Source of the DNA: Sodalis sp. Psp
Lineage (GTDB): Bacteria > Pseudomonadota > Gammaproteobacteria > Enterobacterales > Enterobacteriaceae
Direction of reading: 5' to 3'
DNA: 64,000 bases
NCBI GenBank assembly: GCA_024648745.1
Contig: JAHCVB010000001.1
Coordinates: 310,001-374,000, forward strand
The number at the start of each line of letters is the position of its first letter. The first letter of the stretch is position 1. Under the pieces are notes generated by a model that was not told where the DNA came from, ran no database searches, and saw only the letters and a list, made by a program, of their open reading frames with translations. The position numbers and the translations under genes were made by a program. Shown here in pieces: positions 1-14,308 of this stretch.

Positions 1-193
1 GCACGACAGAGGCTATCGTTCCGCCGTTGTTGATTAAGACGCCCGCCTTGTTCTCACTCGCGCTAACGATGAGCTGGCGCTTTTCACCCACTAAGACGTA
101 TTGTTGGTAGCTGAGCCCGTGTTTAAGTCGAGCGTCAGACTACAGACAGAACTGGACGTTCTTAGTCGGCCAGGAACATAAATAGTATTTTGG

Positions 194-664
194 TTGTCAA
201 ACAACAACATCGCACCGGTGTGTCGTGTTTCACGAGAAAGGAGTCCATTGGATAGTTCTAGGCTACTTGCGGTAATTTGGTATGCTGATCATATTATTTG
301 TCCATCATCTCTGATTGCTGAGAAACTGCAGCGATACAGAGAGCAATGGGGAGACAAGATTTTATTCAATCCAAAGCTGACGATCGAGGGCATAAAGGAC
401 AACGCCACGTTAGCCTTATTAAGAGAGGCAATCCATCAGTTAATTGCCAAGGTTTCCTCTTGTAATCCCCTTAGTGATCAGAATGTCGGCGTCAAAAGCT
501 ATCAGAATTATGAAAATAAGTTTGCCACCGATGCTATAAAATATCTATTAATCGGAATTTATCGTTACTCATTAGAACTTATTTACCAACTTAGATGTAT
601 TCCAGAAGTGAACGAGTTGCGCTTTTTACCGGCTACAGGTTCAGAGATCTTTACCGAAATATGA
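194..664 (+). pseudogene. Degraded LPS/O-antigen gene remnant (possible glycosyltransferase)
   Basis: An open frame of 156 codons that would need a TTG start without a convincing ribosome site. The segment with residues YADHIICPSSLIAEKL followed by WGDKILFNPK resembles the middle of GT-B glycosyltransferases, but I cannot name a family with confidence. Its stop overlaps the ATG of the next remnant (ATGA at 661-664), the usual arrangement inside an O-antigen operon, so the 3' end is probably a genuine old gene end. The 193 bases before it are interrupted by stops in all plus frames and look like the decayed 5' part. Location upstream of gnd is the classical place for O-antigen genes. Function is not claimed. 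Confidence 0.35.
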
Positions 665-1642
665 ACGCAAGCCGAAGTCACGTCCCGTGGCGAAATGGTT
701 ACGTCGGCGTAGCACATAATTAAAGCCTATCAGCTGATGTATCCGCTGCTACAGCAGTGCGCTCTGCGCGATTATCGCGATTAATTTGCCGTAGCCCGAA
801 TTACTATCTACCGGAAGGGGTGCAGCGATCACTTACTACTTTCCACGATTTTCCATCTTTACTTGTCCTCAATACCACCCGCCGGAACGGGTACGATATT
901 TACGTAAAGCTATGCGATCCAGTCTGCAACGCGCCAGCCGAATCATCACCGTGTCTGCTTTCTCCAAGCACGCACTTTAGCTGACTATTTTAATTATCCT
1001 AGTAAGAAAATCGATGTCATGCCGCTTGCGTGCGGAGAAGCGTTTTATCCTTGCGAAGCGAATGCAGGGTACCTAATGGAGCGGCTGGGATTACACTGCC
1101 AGGGCTATACCTTAATTTGCTGGCACCATTGAACCACGCAAGAATTTGTCAGCTCTATATTTAGCGCCTATGAGCAACTTCCGTCAGTGTTGCGGCAACG
1201 CTATTCGCTGGTGCTAAGTGTCATGCAGGCTGAGGGGGGGGGGAATGACAAGCATCAGTATTTTGAGCACGGTCGTCGTCAGGGTTGGATTAAATACCTG
1301 GGCTATGTGACAACGATGGATTTACCGTTATTGTTTTCTGCTGCCCACTTGTTTGTGTTTCTATCGTTGTATGAAGGATTAGGCTTACCGGCATTAGAGG
1401 TCATGGAGTCAGGTGTACCAATGGTCTGTTCCAATGCCACTTCGTTGCCGGAACTGGTGGACAGTGCAGAGTTGATTTACTATCCTCATGATATCGATGC
1501 TTTAAGCGTTGGGATCGTCTAGGGCTTACAAGACGAGAAGTGGCGTACGGCAAAGGCTATGAAGGCTGGATTGGCACGCACACGACTTTTCTCCTGGCAG
1601 GACTGTGCACAGAATACGATTCAAGCATATCTTAAGGTTTGA
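661..1642 (+). pseudogene. Glycosyltransferase family 4 pseudogene (O-antigen type)
   Basis: Remnant of a GT4 sugar transferase that would have added a sugar to the O-antigen repeat at the inner membrane. The pieces occur in the correct order in different frames: an N-terminal part with YLPEGVQ and, in another frame, FTCPQYHPPERVRYL; then ITVSAFSKHAL, the motif before the second Rossmann fold; then DYFNYPSKKIDVMPL; then a 111-codon open piece (1187-1522) with the family signature FLSLYEGLGLPALEVMESG. Frameshifts lie near 850 and 970 and in-frame stops near 1130 and at 1520-1522. It starts in an ATGA overlap with the preceding remnant and ends 8 bases before the next one, so it was part of an operon. 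It cannot make a working enzyme. Confidence 0.8.
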
Positions 1643-1650
1643 TGTAATTT

Positions 1651-2733
1651 ATGCTGAAAGTGTTACATTTTTATAAAACTTACACCCCGACTCTTAATGG
1701 GGGCACTGAGCAGGTTATTTTCAGCTGTGTGAAGGAATGTCTACTTACGGTATTGAGTCTACAGTACTGGCCTTCAGTTCCGCGAGACAACCACGAACGT
1801 ATGCCACTAGGACAGCATCATACTGCCTACAACGTCGTCAATTTTGAGCTGGCCTTTAAAAACGTGCTCCTTTAGCGCCATTGCCCATTTCCGCCAGCTG
1901 GCGGCTGAATCTGATATTATCCACTTTCCTTTCTCTTTCATGGATTCAGATATCGTGCAGCAAAAATTCATCCTGATAATATATACGCCCCTGATGCGAC
2001 TAGTGTAGATCATATCATCGCGTCTTCGCCAAACTGTGCTTCTACCAGTTCAGTTCTGCAATGTTATCGATCCAAAGTGACGGTAATCCCATTTGGTCTA
2101 GACCGAGCCCCCTACCATTCAGCGGACAAAGCACGGCAAGCACAGTGGTGCACAGCTGGGTCGGTGAGCATTTTTTATTCATTGATTCCTTCCGCTACTA
2201 TAAAGGGCTGTACACGCTTATCAAAACAGTGCGTACAGTCCAGTGTTCCATCGTACTAATCGGTGTTGGGCCAATGGAGGAAGAGTTGAAAAAGCTCAGC
2301 ATCGAGCTGGGATTGAAAAATATTCATTTTCTCGGCGCATTGTCGGGTACAAGTAAAGCCGCTCTGTTGAACAGTTGTTATGGAATGGTCTTTCAGTCCT
2401 ATTTACGCTCCGAAGCATTCGGCATATCACGTTGTTAGAGGGAGCGATGTATGGTAGCCCTCTGATTAACTGTGAGATCGGCACCGGCGCCACTTACGTT
2501 AATGTCTACCGGAAAACTGGTCGGTACCACCATCTCATCCGGCAAAGTTGGCTGATACGATGCGACAATTTTGGCAGAACTCTGACCAGGCCCAACGTTA
2601 CGGTGAACAAGCACGTGAAGGTTTTAATACGTTATTTACCTTCATGCAGATAGTCAGTAATTATGCTAATTTACACTGGTCGTTGGCAAGAGGAAATAAT
2701 AGAGCCTCTATCGCATCAATCCTATCCATGTGA
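1651..2733 (+). pseudogene. Second glycosyltransferase family 4 pseudogene
   Basis: Begins with an intact start (MLKVLHFYKTY, GGTEQVIF), typical of GT4 O-antigen mannosyl/galactosyl transferases, then breaks after about 74 codons. Later pieces in shifted frames show the expected order: PFSFMDSD-like region, a region with VTVIPFGLDR, then FIDSFRYYKGL, VLIGVGPMEEELKKL, FLGALS, and the C-terminal LRSEAFGI / LLEGAMYGSPLINCEIGTG segment; the last piece runs to the stop at 2731-2733. At least three frameshifts are needed to read it through. It follows the previous remnant by 8 bases. Loss of both transferases implies that this O-antigen unit is no longer made. Confidence 0.8.
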
Positions 2734-2822
2734 TATGTGCTTATGTTAGCATATAATACATGTCCAGGTCTATTCACTGGAGAGCGGCAGGAAAGAATCA
2801 TCTTTAGCTACGGGAGTTTCTT

Positions 2823-4226
2823 ATGTCCACACAACAGATAGGAGTCATCGGCATGTCGGTGATGGGGAGAAACCTGGCACTTAATATTGAAAGCCGCGGT
2901 TACAGCGTGTCTATTTTTAACCGGTCTTGCGCAAAAACTGATGACGTGATTGCTGCAAATCCGGGGAAAAATCTGGTAGCCTATTATACTATGGAGGAGT
3001 TTGTCAGTTCGATAGAAAAACCGCGCCGTATTTTGTTAATGGTCAAGGCCGGTGAAGGCACTGATAAAAGCATTGAATCGCTGCAACCTTTCCTGGAAAA
3101 GGGAGATATTCTGATCGACGGTGGTAACACGTTCTATAAAGACACCATCCGCCGTAGTCATGAATTGTCTAAAGCGGGCTTCAACTTTATCGGTGCCGGG
3201 ATATCCGGAGGTGAAGAGGGTGCACTAAAAGGGCCATCAATTATGCCCGGCGGTCAGAAAATGGCCTATGAACTGGTGGCGCCGATTCTGAAGAAAATCG
3301 CCGCCCGAGCCGATGGTGAAGCTTGTGTGGCTTATATTGGCCCTGATGGTGCCGGCCATTATGTCAAAATGGTGCACAACGGCATCGAGTACGGTGATAT
3401 GCAGTTAATCGCTGAGGCCTATGCGATACTAAAAAATGCCCTGGGCTTGAGCAATGAACAACTGGCCGATATCTTCAGAGAATGGAACGAAGGTGAACTA
3501 AAAAGCTATTTAATTAATATAACAAAAAATATTTTAATAAAAAAAGACGAGCAGGGAAATTTCCTGATAGATGCTATTTTAGATGAAGCGACCAGTAAAG
3601 GAACTGGTAAATGGACTAGCCAGAGCTCAATGGATTTAGGCGAACCACTGAATCTTATTACTGAATCGGTGTTTGCCCGCTACCTGTCCTCTATGAAACA
3701 ACAGCGCATTGTGGCCTCAAAAGTGCTGACTGGTCCGAAAACTCAAGAGTTCAGAGGAGATAAATTGGCCTTCACTGAACAAGTCCGCCGCACACTGTAT
3801 CTTGGCAAGATTATATCTTATGCACAGGGCTTCTCCCAATTAAAAGCCGCTGCCATCAAACATCACTGGGACTTGAACTATGGAGAAATAGCGAAGATCT
3901 TTCGTGCAGGTTGTATCATCCAGTCCCAGTGTTTACAAAAAATTATCGATGCCTATACGCAGGATCCAGCGATCTCTAATTTGCTGTTGATGCCATACTT
4001 CAAAAAGATTGCTGCTGATTATCAGCAGGCGATGCGCGATGTGGTAACCTATGCGATTCACCAGGGTATTCCTACGCCGACTTTTTCCGCTGCCATCGTA
4101 TATTATGATAGCTATCGTTCAGCTGTTCTCCCAGCTAACCTAATTCAAGCCCAGCGCGATTACTTCGGCTCCCATACCTATAAGCGTATCGATAAAGAAG
4201 GAGTATTTCATACGAAGTGGGCTTGA
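2823..4226 (+). CDS. gnd: 6-phosphogluconate dehydrogenase, decarboxylating
   Basis: Oxidises 6-phosphogluconate to ribulose 5-phosphate and CO2, making NADPH in the oxidative pentose phosphate pathway; cytosolic dimer. 467 residues, one fewer than the E. coli enzyme, and collinear with it throughout. The N-terminal Rossmann fold has [16 protein letters not shown] (GxGxxG-type), followed by NRS; the substrate-binding part keeps [19 protein letters not shown] (about 128-146) and the catalytic lysine segment [12 protein letters not shown] (about 181-192); the C-terminal tail ends with [14 protein letters not shown]. The start has GGGAG seven bases upstream. The gene stands alone and converges with hisI, as in E. 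coli where gnd separates O-antigen and his genes. It is intact although the genes upstream are wrecked. Confidence 0.97.
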   Translation: MSTQQIGVIGMSVMGRNLALNIESRGYSVSIFNRSCAKTDDVIAANPGKNLVAYYTMEEFVSSIEKPRRILLMVKAGEGTDKSIESLQPFLEKGDILIDGGNTFYKDTIRRSHELSKAGFNFIGAGISGGEEGALKGPSIMPGGQKMAYELVAPILKKIAARADGEACVAYIGPDGAGHYVKMVHNGIEYGDMQLIAEAYAILKNALGLSNEQLADIFREWNEGELKSYLINITKNILIKKDEQGNFLIDAILDEATSKGTGKWTSQSSMDLGEPLNLITESVFARYLSSMKQQRIVASKVLTGPKTQEFRGDKLAFTEQVRRTLYLGKIISYAQGFSQLKAAAIKHHWDLNYGEIAKIFRAGCIIQSQCLQKIIDAYTQDPAISNLLLMPYFKKIAADYQQAMRDVVTYAIHQGIPTPTFSAAIVYYDSYRSAVLPANLIQAQRDYFGSHTYKRIDKEGVFHTKWA

Positions 4227-4588
4227 CTAAGCCAGTTAACGCTGTGCTTGCTGAGAGGGAGTGACGCTAATTTTGGGCGGTTGCTCGCTCTGATAACTTG
4301 TAATGTGAAATGAAATGTAGAAAAGTTGTAAGATTGGTAGGTGGCGTTGCTTCTGACATACAGAGCAGAAAATTTTCTCCCATTGCAGTTGGGAGTATAG
4401 ACAATAGTAGACTTGCAGATGATTTTGACAGGGATTTACAATGTGGGAAGAGGAAATGGCATCAAAGTGATACAAAATACCTACAGTGATGTAACTAATT
4501 GGTGTATGATAGCCTTTTCAGCAGCTGTTACTCTCGAATAGCAGTTGGGTGCTGTGTGTTTCCCATTATACTAAATCAGTAAACTAGC
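4227..4588. other. Gene-free gap between convergent gnd and hisI
   Basis: In E. coli ugd and wzzB lie in this place. I see no convincing remnant of either here. A 79-codon minus-strand frame (4236-4475) has no recognisable motif and is not called. No clear terminator hairpin with a T tract was found for either gene. Confidence 0.5.
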
Positions 4589-5211
4589 TTAGCCGCTAGC
4601 GGCGTCTTGGCGATGTCGCTCGCGCAGCAAGTCAATAACTTGGCTCAAATTCAGATCTTGATCTTGCAACAATACCAACAAATGATAAAGCAGATCTGCC
4701 GCTTCATTAATCAGCTCCCGCCTGTCGTGGACCGTGGCGGCCAGCGCAGTTTCTATCCCTTCTTCACCGACTTTCTGAGCGATACGTTTGGTGCCTCCGG
4801 CGTATAGACTGGAGGTATAGGAACTTTGAGGAGAAGCAGCTTTGCGCTCGCCAATCAGCGTTTCTAGCGCACACAGAAAACTCCAAGCGCTTGTAGCAGG
4901 ATGAAAACAACTGCTAGTGCCGTTATGGCAGGTTGGGCCTTTTGGCTGAGCTAGAATCAGCAGCGTATCATTATCACAATCCGGATGAATACTCATCAAC
5001 TGCAATACGTTACCAGACCTTTCTCCTTTTGTCCAGAGGCGTCGTTTGTTACGCGAGTAAAACGTGACACAGCCGGTTTGCTCGGTCATCTGTAGCGCAT
5101 TGAGATCCATATAGCCTAACATTAACACTTCCCCGGAGAAGGCATGCTGGACGATGGTAGTCATCATTCCACCGGTTTTTTGCCAGTCTAACTGCCGTCG
5201 CTGTTGTTCGG

Positions 5212-5218
<7 letters not shown>
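4589..5218 (-). CDS. hisI: Bifunctional phosphoribosyl-AMP cyclohydrolase / phosphoribosyl-ATP pyrophosphatase
   Basis: Carries out steps two and three of histidine synthesis: removes pyrophosphate from PR-ATP and opens the ring of PR-AMP. 209 residues against 203 in E. coli. The N-terminal cyclohydrolase half (about 1-115) has the metal-binding DCDNDTLL and [12 protein letters not shown] cysteine motifs; the C-terminal pyrophosphatase half (about 116-203) has [13 protein letters not shown] and [13 protein letters not shown], the acidic helices that bind magnesium. It is the last gene of the his operon; its ATG overlaps the end of hisF by 7 bases, indicating translational coupling. The extra residues are a short C-terminal tail. 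Confidence 0.97.
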
Positions 5219-6713
<1,495 letters not shown>

Positions 6714-7304
6714 TTACATCTCCAGAAAATTTTTTAGCAGTTGGCGACCAGCAACACCGGAGCGCTCCGGGTGAAACTGTACGCCGAAGAAATTATCTTG
6801 TTCCACCGCGGCGGTAAACGGTTCGCCATAGCAAGCTTGGGCAATGGTAGCGGCGCAAAGCGGCATAGCGTAACTATGTACGAAATAAAAATAACTGCCG
6901 TCATCGATGCCGTGGAACAGACGATTGCCAACCTGCGACGTCACCTGGTTCCAGCCTGTATGCGGAAGTGGTAGTCCAGTATTAGTCATAAGCGTCACCG
7001 GCGTGTTGATTATCCCAAGGGTGCTGACACCGCCATTTTCATCACTACTGGAACCTAGCAACTGCATGCCGAGGCAAATACCCAATACTGGCTGAAGACA
7101 GGCTTTAATCGCCTCAATCAGTCCCTGTTCGCGTAGTTGATCCATGGCTGCCCAGGCAGTACCTACACCTGGGAGGAATAATTTATCGGACTGCAATACC
7201 ACGTCGGTATCGCTGCTGACAGTCGGCTGATAACCCAAGCGGCGCACAGCGGTGGTGATCGAGAATAGGTTAGCGCAGCCAGTATCTAGGATCACCATAT
7301 TCAT
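6714..7304 (-). CDS. hisH: Imidazole glycerol phosphate synthase, glutaminase subunit
   Basis: Class I glutamine amidotransferase that supplies ammonia to HisF. 196 residues, as in E. coli. The nucleophile cysteine is in [10 protein letters not shown] (about residue 77) and the His-Glu pair of the triad is in QFHPERSG near the C-terminus; the oxyanion region [10 protein letters not shown] is also present. The start is ATG within [12 protein letters not shown], overlapping the hisB stop by one base (TAATG), which fits termination-reinitiation. Three bases separate its stop from hisA. Confidence 0.97.
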   Translation of the reverse strand: MNMVILDTGCANLFSITTAVRRLGYQPTVSSDTDVVLQSDKLFLPGVGTAWAAMDQLREQGLIEAIKACLQPVLGICLGMQLLGSSSDENGGVSTLGIINTPVTLMTNTGLPLPHTGWNQVTSQVGNRLFHGIDDGSYFYFVHSYAMPLCAATIAQACYGEPFTAAVEQDNFFGVQFHPERSGVAGRQLLKNFLEM

Positions 7305-8370
7305 TATAGTACTCCTTTGGAACTAGGCAGGATGTTACCTTCCACTCGAATAGCCTGACGCAGTGTGCGACCAAATGCCTTAAACAGACTTTCAACTCGG
7401 TGGTGGTCATTTTTTCCTTTAGTGCGCAGATGCAGAGTGCAAGCCATGGCATAAGAGAGAGAACGGAAGAAGTGTTCTACCATCTCGGTGCTGAGATCAC
7501 CCACCCTCTGGTAACTATATTCAGCCTTATATTCCAGATGCGGTCGACTAGAAATATCCAGTGCGCAACGCGCTAGACATTCGTCCATCGGTAGCACGAA
7601 ACCGAAGCGACCGATGCCGCGCTTGTCTCCTAAAGCCTTATTCAAGGCTTCTCCAAATGCTAGAGCAGTATCTTCCACTGTGTGATGATCGTCGATATAG
7701 AGATCCCCTTTCACGGTGATATTCAAACGCAATCCGCTGTGGGTAGCTATTTGATCTATCATGTGATCAAAAAAACCGATGCCGGTATTGATTTGACTGC
7801 CATTTTCCCGGTCGAGCCAGACTTCGACATCAATGTCGGTCTCCCGAGTGATGCGGTGCACGTGTGCATAGCGATCCCTGTGGGTTAGCTTGTCTCTGAT
7901 GGTCTGCCAACCCAGCTGTTTACGAGCATACCTCAACCCAATAATGCCCATATTGGCCGCCAGAGTCATATCGGTTTCTCGGTCTCCGATAACGTAGCTA
8001 TGGGCTTTATCCAGAGTCCCATCTTGCAGCCACGGCATAACCAGCGCGGTCTGTGGCTTACGGCAGTTACACAGATCAGTCGGCAAATGCGGACAAATTA
8101 ACACCTCGTCGAACACGACACCTTGAGAAGTAAAAATATGCATCATTAGGTTATGAGGTCTGTCGAAATCTTCCTGAGGGAAACTAGTGGTTCCCAGCCC
8201 CTCCTGATTGGTAATCATGACCAGTCGGAAACTAGCTTTTTGCAGTTCCAGTAATGCGGGAATGACATCTGGCTCCAGTGCCAATTTTTCCATCTGGTCC
8301 ACTTGGAAGTCCTCGGGAGGTTCACTAATAAGTGTGCCATCACGATCGATAAATAGGAATTTCTGACTCA

Positions 8371-8371
<1 letters not shown>
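7304..8371 (-). CDS. hisB: Bifunctional histidinol-phosphatase / imidazoleglycerol-phosphate dehydratase
   Basis: Catalyses steps six and eight of histidine synthesis. The N-terminal HAD phosphatase (about 1-165) has [10 protein letters not shown] with the nucleophile DxD, ITNQEGLG and the zinc-binding cysteine/histidine set [11 protein letters not shown]; the C-terminal dehydratase (about 167-355) has the paired manganese motifs [12 protein letters not shown] and DDHHTVED plus [13 protein letters not shown] choose the GTG at 8371, giving 355 residues exactly as in E. coli, because AAGGAG lies 6 bases upstream and the GTG overlaps the hisC stop (TAGTG). A longer frame to 8470 exists but would run back inside hisC. 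No frameshift between the domains. Confidence 0.96.
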
Positions 8372-10766
<2,395 letters not shown>

Positions 10767-10770
10767 AATG

Positions 10771-11670
10771 TTACTCCATCATTTTTTCAATCGGTAGAAC
10801 CAGGATAGAGCTGGCTCCAAGAGCTTTCAAGTTTTCCATAGTTTCCCAGAACAAAGTTTCACTGCTTACCATATGCAGCGCCACTCGGTTTTGATCACCT
10901 GCCAACGGCAGCACAGTTGGGCGCTCTGCTCCTGGCAACAAGCTGATGATCTGATCCAGTCGCTCAATGGGGGCGTGCATCATGATGTACTTCGACTCCC
11001 GGGCCTGAATCACACCTTGGATACGGATCAGCAATTTATCTACCAGAGACTGCTTCGCAACCGGCAGTTCGCCATCGCGCTGAATTAGGCAAGCTTTGGA
11101 GCGGTAAATGACCTCTACTTCGCGTAGCCCATTAGCTTCAAGAGTGGCGCCCGTAGAAACCAGATCACAAATGACATCAGCAAGGCCAGCACGCGGTGCG
11201 ACTTCCACCGAACCATTGAGCAAGCAAGATTTGAAAGTAATACCGAGTTTGTCTAGGTATTGTTTCAACAGGTGAGGGTACGAAGTGGCGATACGTTTGC
11301 CCTGCAGGCATTTGGGGCCGGTCCAGGGTGTATCTAGCGGTAGGGCCATTGACAATCGGCAGCCACCGAAATCCAGCCGGCGCAGAGTAAAGTAACGGGG
11401 ATCTTCCCCTTGCGCGCGGCGGGTTAGCAATTCTTCTTCCAGAACATTCTCACCGATGATGCCGAGATCCACCACGCCGTCCATCACTAGGTCTGGAATA
11501 TCGTCATCACGCACTCGCATAATATCGATGGGCATATTTTCGGCGAATGCCAGTAGACGCTGTTGCTGCAGATTGATTTTAATTCCGCACTGTTCCAGCA
11601 GCTGTTGCGATTCTTTGCTTAACCGGCCCGATTTCTGCATTGCTATCCGTAACCGTGATTTATCCAACAT
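10771..11670 (-). CDS. hisG: ATP phosphoribosyltransferase
   Basis: Commits PRPP and ATP to histidine synthesis and is feedback-inhibited by histidine through its C-terminal ACT-like domain. The start at 11670 ([17 protein letters not shown]) gives 299 residues, exactly the E. coli length, with AGAGGA six bases upstream; a longer frame to 11748 would run through the attenuator hairpin and is rejected. Motifs: [20 protein letters not shown], the PRPP-binding [14 protein letters not shown], and the regulatory part [10 protein letters not shown] to the end. First structural gene of the operon, preceded by terminator and leader peptide. Confidence 0.97.
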   Translation of the reverse strand: MLDKSRLRIAMQKSGRLSKESQQLLEQCGIKINLQQQRLLAFAENMPIDIMRVRDDDIPDLVMDGVVDLGIIGENVLEEELLTRRAQGEDPRYFTLRRLDFGGCRLSMALPLDTPWTGPKCLQGKRIATSYPHLLKQYLDKLGITFKSCLLNGSVEVAPRAGLADVICDLVSTGATLEANGLREVEVIYRSKACLIQRDGELPVAKQSLVDKLLIRIQGVIQARESKYIMMHAPIERLDQIISLLPGAERPTVLPLAGDQNRVALHMVSSETLFWETMENLKALGASSILVLPIEKMME

Positions 11671-11705
11671 GATGTCCTCTGCTATAACTGAATAATCTAC
11701 CAAAG

Positions 11706-11740
11706 ATAAAAACCCTCGGAAAAACCTTCCGAGGGTTTTC
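11706..11740 (-). terminator. his operon attenuator terminator
   Basis: A 13-base-pair perfect stem (11709-11721 with 11727-11739; five-base loop) followed on the minus strand by a run of T residues. It sits between the leader peptide and hisG, where the enteric his attenuator lies. It also resembles the E. coli one in sequence (CCCTCGGAAG / TTCCGAGGG against CCCCCGGAAG / CTTCCGGGGG). Confidence 0.85.
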
Positions 11741-11756
11741 TTAAACATTCTGTGCC

Positions 11757-11782
11757 GCTGGAAGATATTTTAATCTTCCAGC
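11757..11782 (-). promoter_or_regulatory. his leader RNA hairpin upstream of the attenuator
   Basis: A perfect 10-base-pair inverted repeat (GCTGGAAGAT ... ATCTTCCAGC, six-base loop) just after the leader stop codon. In E. coli the same place holds GCTGGAAGA/TCTTCCAG, one of the alternative leader RNA structures. Its preservation shows that the leader RNA fold is still kept. Confidence 0.7.
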
Positions 11783-11799
11783 ACTTATAGCTTGAAAGA

Positions 11800-11847
11800 C
11801 TAATCAGGATGATGGTAACGATGGTAGTTAATCAGAATGTTTTCCAT
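11800..11847 (-). CDS. hisL: his operon leader peptide, eroded His run
   Basis: A 15-codon ORF reading MENILINYHRYHHPD followed by TAG. The E. coli leader ends HHHHHHHPD and is followed by TAGTCTTTCAGG; here the last residues HHPD and the TAGTCTTTCAAG context are identical or nearly so, which fixes the identification. Of the seven consecutive histidine codons only three remain; the others now read Asn, Tyr, Arg and Tyr. In enteric bacteria, ribosome stalling at this run under histidine starvation prevents the attenuator from forming. With the run broken, regulation is probably weakened. No strong Shine-Dalgarno is seen upstream. Confidence 0.75.
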   Translation of the reverse strand: MENILINYHRYHHPD

Positions 11848-12099
11848 AGTATGCTCTATGACGTTATATTACTGAACTTTTAATAATCAATATTATTAAC
11901 CTAACCATGTTTGATACAGAGTGCAACACTTTTTTATTCTGGCTTGGTAAGACACACTTGTGTCAAACTTGCGGATAAATATGGACATAAAAGATAGTAA
12001 CTAGCAGTATGATGTCAATCTGGTTGCGCACAAAGCAACTTTAATTATGAACTCTTGACGTCTTTCTGGAAGCCGCAGACGATCTGGCAGCACCATTCC

Positions 12100-12300
12100 T
12101 AACATCTCGCTTGGTTGGAATGCTCTGTTATCGGTATTATTTGTCTGGTTACCCCTATACTTATCAACTTCGGCGCGTTGATAGCATTCAATTGCGTCAA
12201 TCTGCTAGTCACCACTCAATACTAGCTGTGGGAAAATCTCGCCCAGCAATAGCTTGAGCAATTATATGTAGTATCTACTATTTCTGATAGAAATCAGGTC
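12100..12300 (+). pseudogene. Possible plaP (yeeF) amino-acid/putrescine permease remnant
   Basis: The 570 bases between hisL and sbcB contain no gene. One plus-strand segment reads LVTPILINFGALIAFNCVNLLV and then a stop, which resembles a late transmembrane segment of the APC-family putrescine importer PlaP (YeeF). In E. coli yeeF lies between sbcB and his on the strand opposite to both, which is the orientation found here. Only this fragment is recognisable, so the call is tentative. The rest of the gap shows nothing identifiable. Confidence 0.4.
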
Positions 12301-12452
12301 AGATATGCTGGTTAGTGGCTTTCATCCAGAAAATGTTTAGCACACAGTGGTTTATTAACTTATTGTTTTAATTAATTTTAATAAGTTTCGACTACCGCGA
12401 CGGCTGAAGAAAAGCACTTACGTGCTCAAGTGTCTTCCTACGAGGTAATTCG

Positions 12453-13865
12453 TCATAAGGTTTGCAAATACTCGAACAGTGCGCGGATGATCCATGTTTT
12501 ATGTTCGTTACCTTTATAAACCTGACACAACATCTCTAACTGTTGTACATAAGCTTCCAACCGCGCTTGGGTGAAGCGGGTTTTGCGGTATTCCAGCCAG
12601 CGTAGCTGTTCATTATGATCTAGAGTGTGGAAAAAATTACGCGCGCGATAGCGAAAAAGCAGCGGCTGTAGCCGGGGATCAATAAAGCTGATATCTAATG
12701 CTGGAAGATTTTCCGGCGCTGTCGCTAGTATGATATCTATGACTGCGCGATCAGTTTCGCTGAAAAAACCATTGTACAGCTGAGCATCTACATCATCCGG
12801 GGAAGTATAGGGGGTGCTTTCTGTGAATAATGCTACTACTTTTTCTCGCAGTTCCGGCCGGCCGCGTAGCCAGGACAAATTATTTAGGCAACGCTGACAA
12901 TCAATGCCGAGCCTCTTGGCATCGTCTGGTCGTAACACGTTAGCTGGCGCCAGAACTGGGCACTTATTGATATGTACCAGTTTTAGCGGCACCGAGACAT
13001 CTTCTCTTAGTGCGTTACGGCAAGGGTACAGGTGAGTGCGTAGTGCATCGCTATTCAGATCTGTAAGAGCTTGCATATCGCCACTTAAATCGCAGATGAT
13101 CAGCGCATTTGGATTATCAGGATGCCAGGCCAGAGGAACAATCCAGGCAGTATTGCCGCGGGCACTGCCGAATAGGCTCGACACATGTACCAAAGGTTTC
13201 ATCGTTGTCACGTCGATCAGAGTTTTTAATTGCCGCTTACCACGGTGTCGGTAAAGATAGTCAAATAGTTTTGGTTGTGCCAGGCGCATCAGTTTCGCCA
13301 TCTCCAGAGTAGCATACACATCGGCCATCGCGTCATGGGCGTTGACATGGTCAATACCGTTGGCGCGAGTCAGATACTTTAGATGGAAGTTGGGCAGTCC
13401 GTCTTCACCAAGCGGCCATTCTATACCATCTGGACGCAGGGCGTAGCAGGTGCGCACGACGTTAAGTAAATCCCATCGGGAGTTGCCATGCTGCCAACTC
13501 CAGTTATAAGGATCGTAAAAATTACGATAGAATAGATTTCGGCTTACTTCATCATCAAATTGCACATTATTGTAACCCAATATACAGGTATCTGGAACGC
13601 TGAATAATTCATGGATCCGACGAGCGAATTCTGCTTCTGTGACGCCGTCATGTAACGCCTGTTGGGGTGTAATCCCAGTAATTAGTACCGCTTCCGGATC
13701 TGGCAGGTAATCATCGGCAGGTCGACAAAAAAAGACTTCCGGCTTCCCGATCGGGTAAAGTTGGCCGTTAGTACGAATGCCTGCAAACTGCGCTGGCCGA
13801 TCAAGGGCTGGGTGTTTACCAAATGTTTCGTAATCATGGACCAGAAAAGTAGACTGGTTAGTCAT
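12453..13865 (-). CDS. sbcB: Exodeoxyribonuclease I
   Basis: Digests single-stranded DNA 3' to 5' and acts in recombination and mismatch repair clean-up. 470 residues (E. coli 475). The N-terminal DEDDh exonuclease domain has HDYETFGKHPALDRPAQF (first acidic pair), LGYNNVQFDDEV, and NAHDAMADVYAT with the catalytic histidine and aspartate (about 175-190); the SH3-like and helical C-terminal parts follow, with FNYRARNF-like LLFRYRARNF. ATG start; the gene is alone upstream of his, the enteric order. It is retained although mutS, whose pathway it serves, is broken in this window. Confidence 0.96.
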   Translation of the reverse strand: MTNQSTFLVHDYETFGKHPALDRPAQFAGIRTNGQLYPIGKPEVFFCRPADDYLPDPEAVLITGITPQQALHDGVTEAEFARRIHELFSVPDTCILGYNNVQFDDEVSRNLFYRNFYDPYNWSWQHGNSRWDLLNVVRTCYALRPDGIEWPLGEDGLPNFHLKYLTRANGIDHVNAHDAMADVYATLEMAKLMRLAQPKLFDYLYRHRGKRQLKTLIDVTTMKPLVHVSSLFGSARGNTAWIVPLAWHPDNPNALIICDLSGDMQALTDLNSDALRTHLYPCRNALREDVSVPLKLVHINKCPVLAPANVLRPDDAKRLGIDCQRCLNNLSWLRGRPELREKVVALFTESTPYTSPDDVDAQLYNGFFSETDRAVIDIILATAPENLPALDISFIDPRLQPLLFRYRARNFFHTLDHNEQLRWLEYRKTRFTQARLEAYVQQLEMLCQVYKGNEHKTWIIRALFEYLQTL

Positions 13866-14308
13866 GGTGATTAACTATCTTCCTTATTTAGACTTCTTCT
13901 GTTTAAGAGAGTGATTACTTGAGTGTTATGTAGTTATTTAATGACAATTCTTAAAAAGAATAAAAGATTATCCAACAACAGGGAAAACAGGAACAGTTAA
14001 AGACAATGTTACTAGCACTTAGGACAGGAAAGTATGATATTGATGTTATGAGGTATATACTGTTACGATAAATGCACAAAGTATATTCCCAGATTTAGTA
14101 CATTATAACAATACTATTTTAAGGTGAGTACATTGCTTGTAATGGTGAAGAAAAATGAGAGGTGAAAGTGATTATTTGTCCCAATGTACTAGAAATTTAG
14201 ACATAATAAAGTAGTAATCACGAAAATATATAAAGTTAGAAAAATTATAAATATAATGTTTTCTGAGTTGTTATTTTATTTCTATGTTGTACTCGATGTA
14301 AACTGAAG
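13866..14308. other. Gene-free, AT-rich stretch
   Basis: About 440 bases between sbcB and tmaR. In E. coli dacD and sbmC lie here. I can recognise no fragment of either, no RNA gene and no strong hairpin. Confidence 0.5.

Noticed and set aside
4236..4475. 79-codon minus-strand frame downstream of hisI, considered as wzzB/ugd remnant
   Set aside because: No motif of either protein and the orientation does not match the ancestral one.
11671..11748. N-terminal extension of hisG through the attenuator
   Set aside because: The shorter start gives the exact family length and has its own ribosome site.
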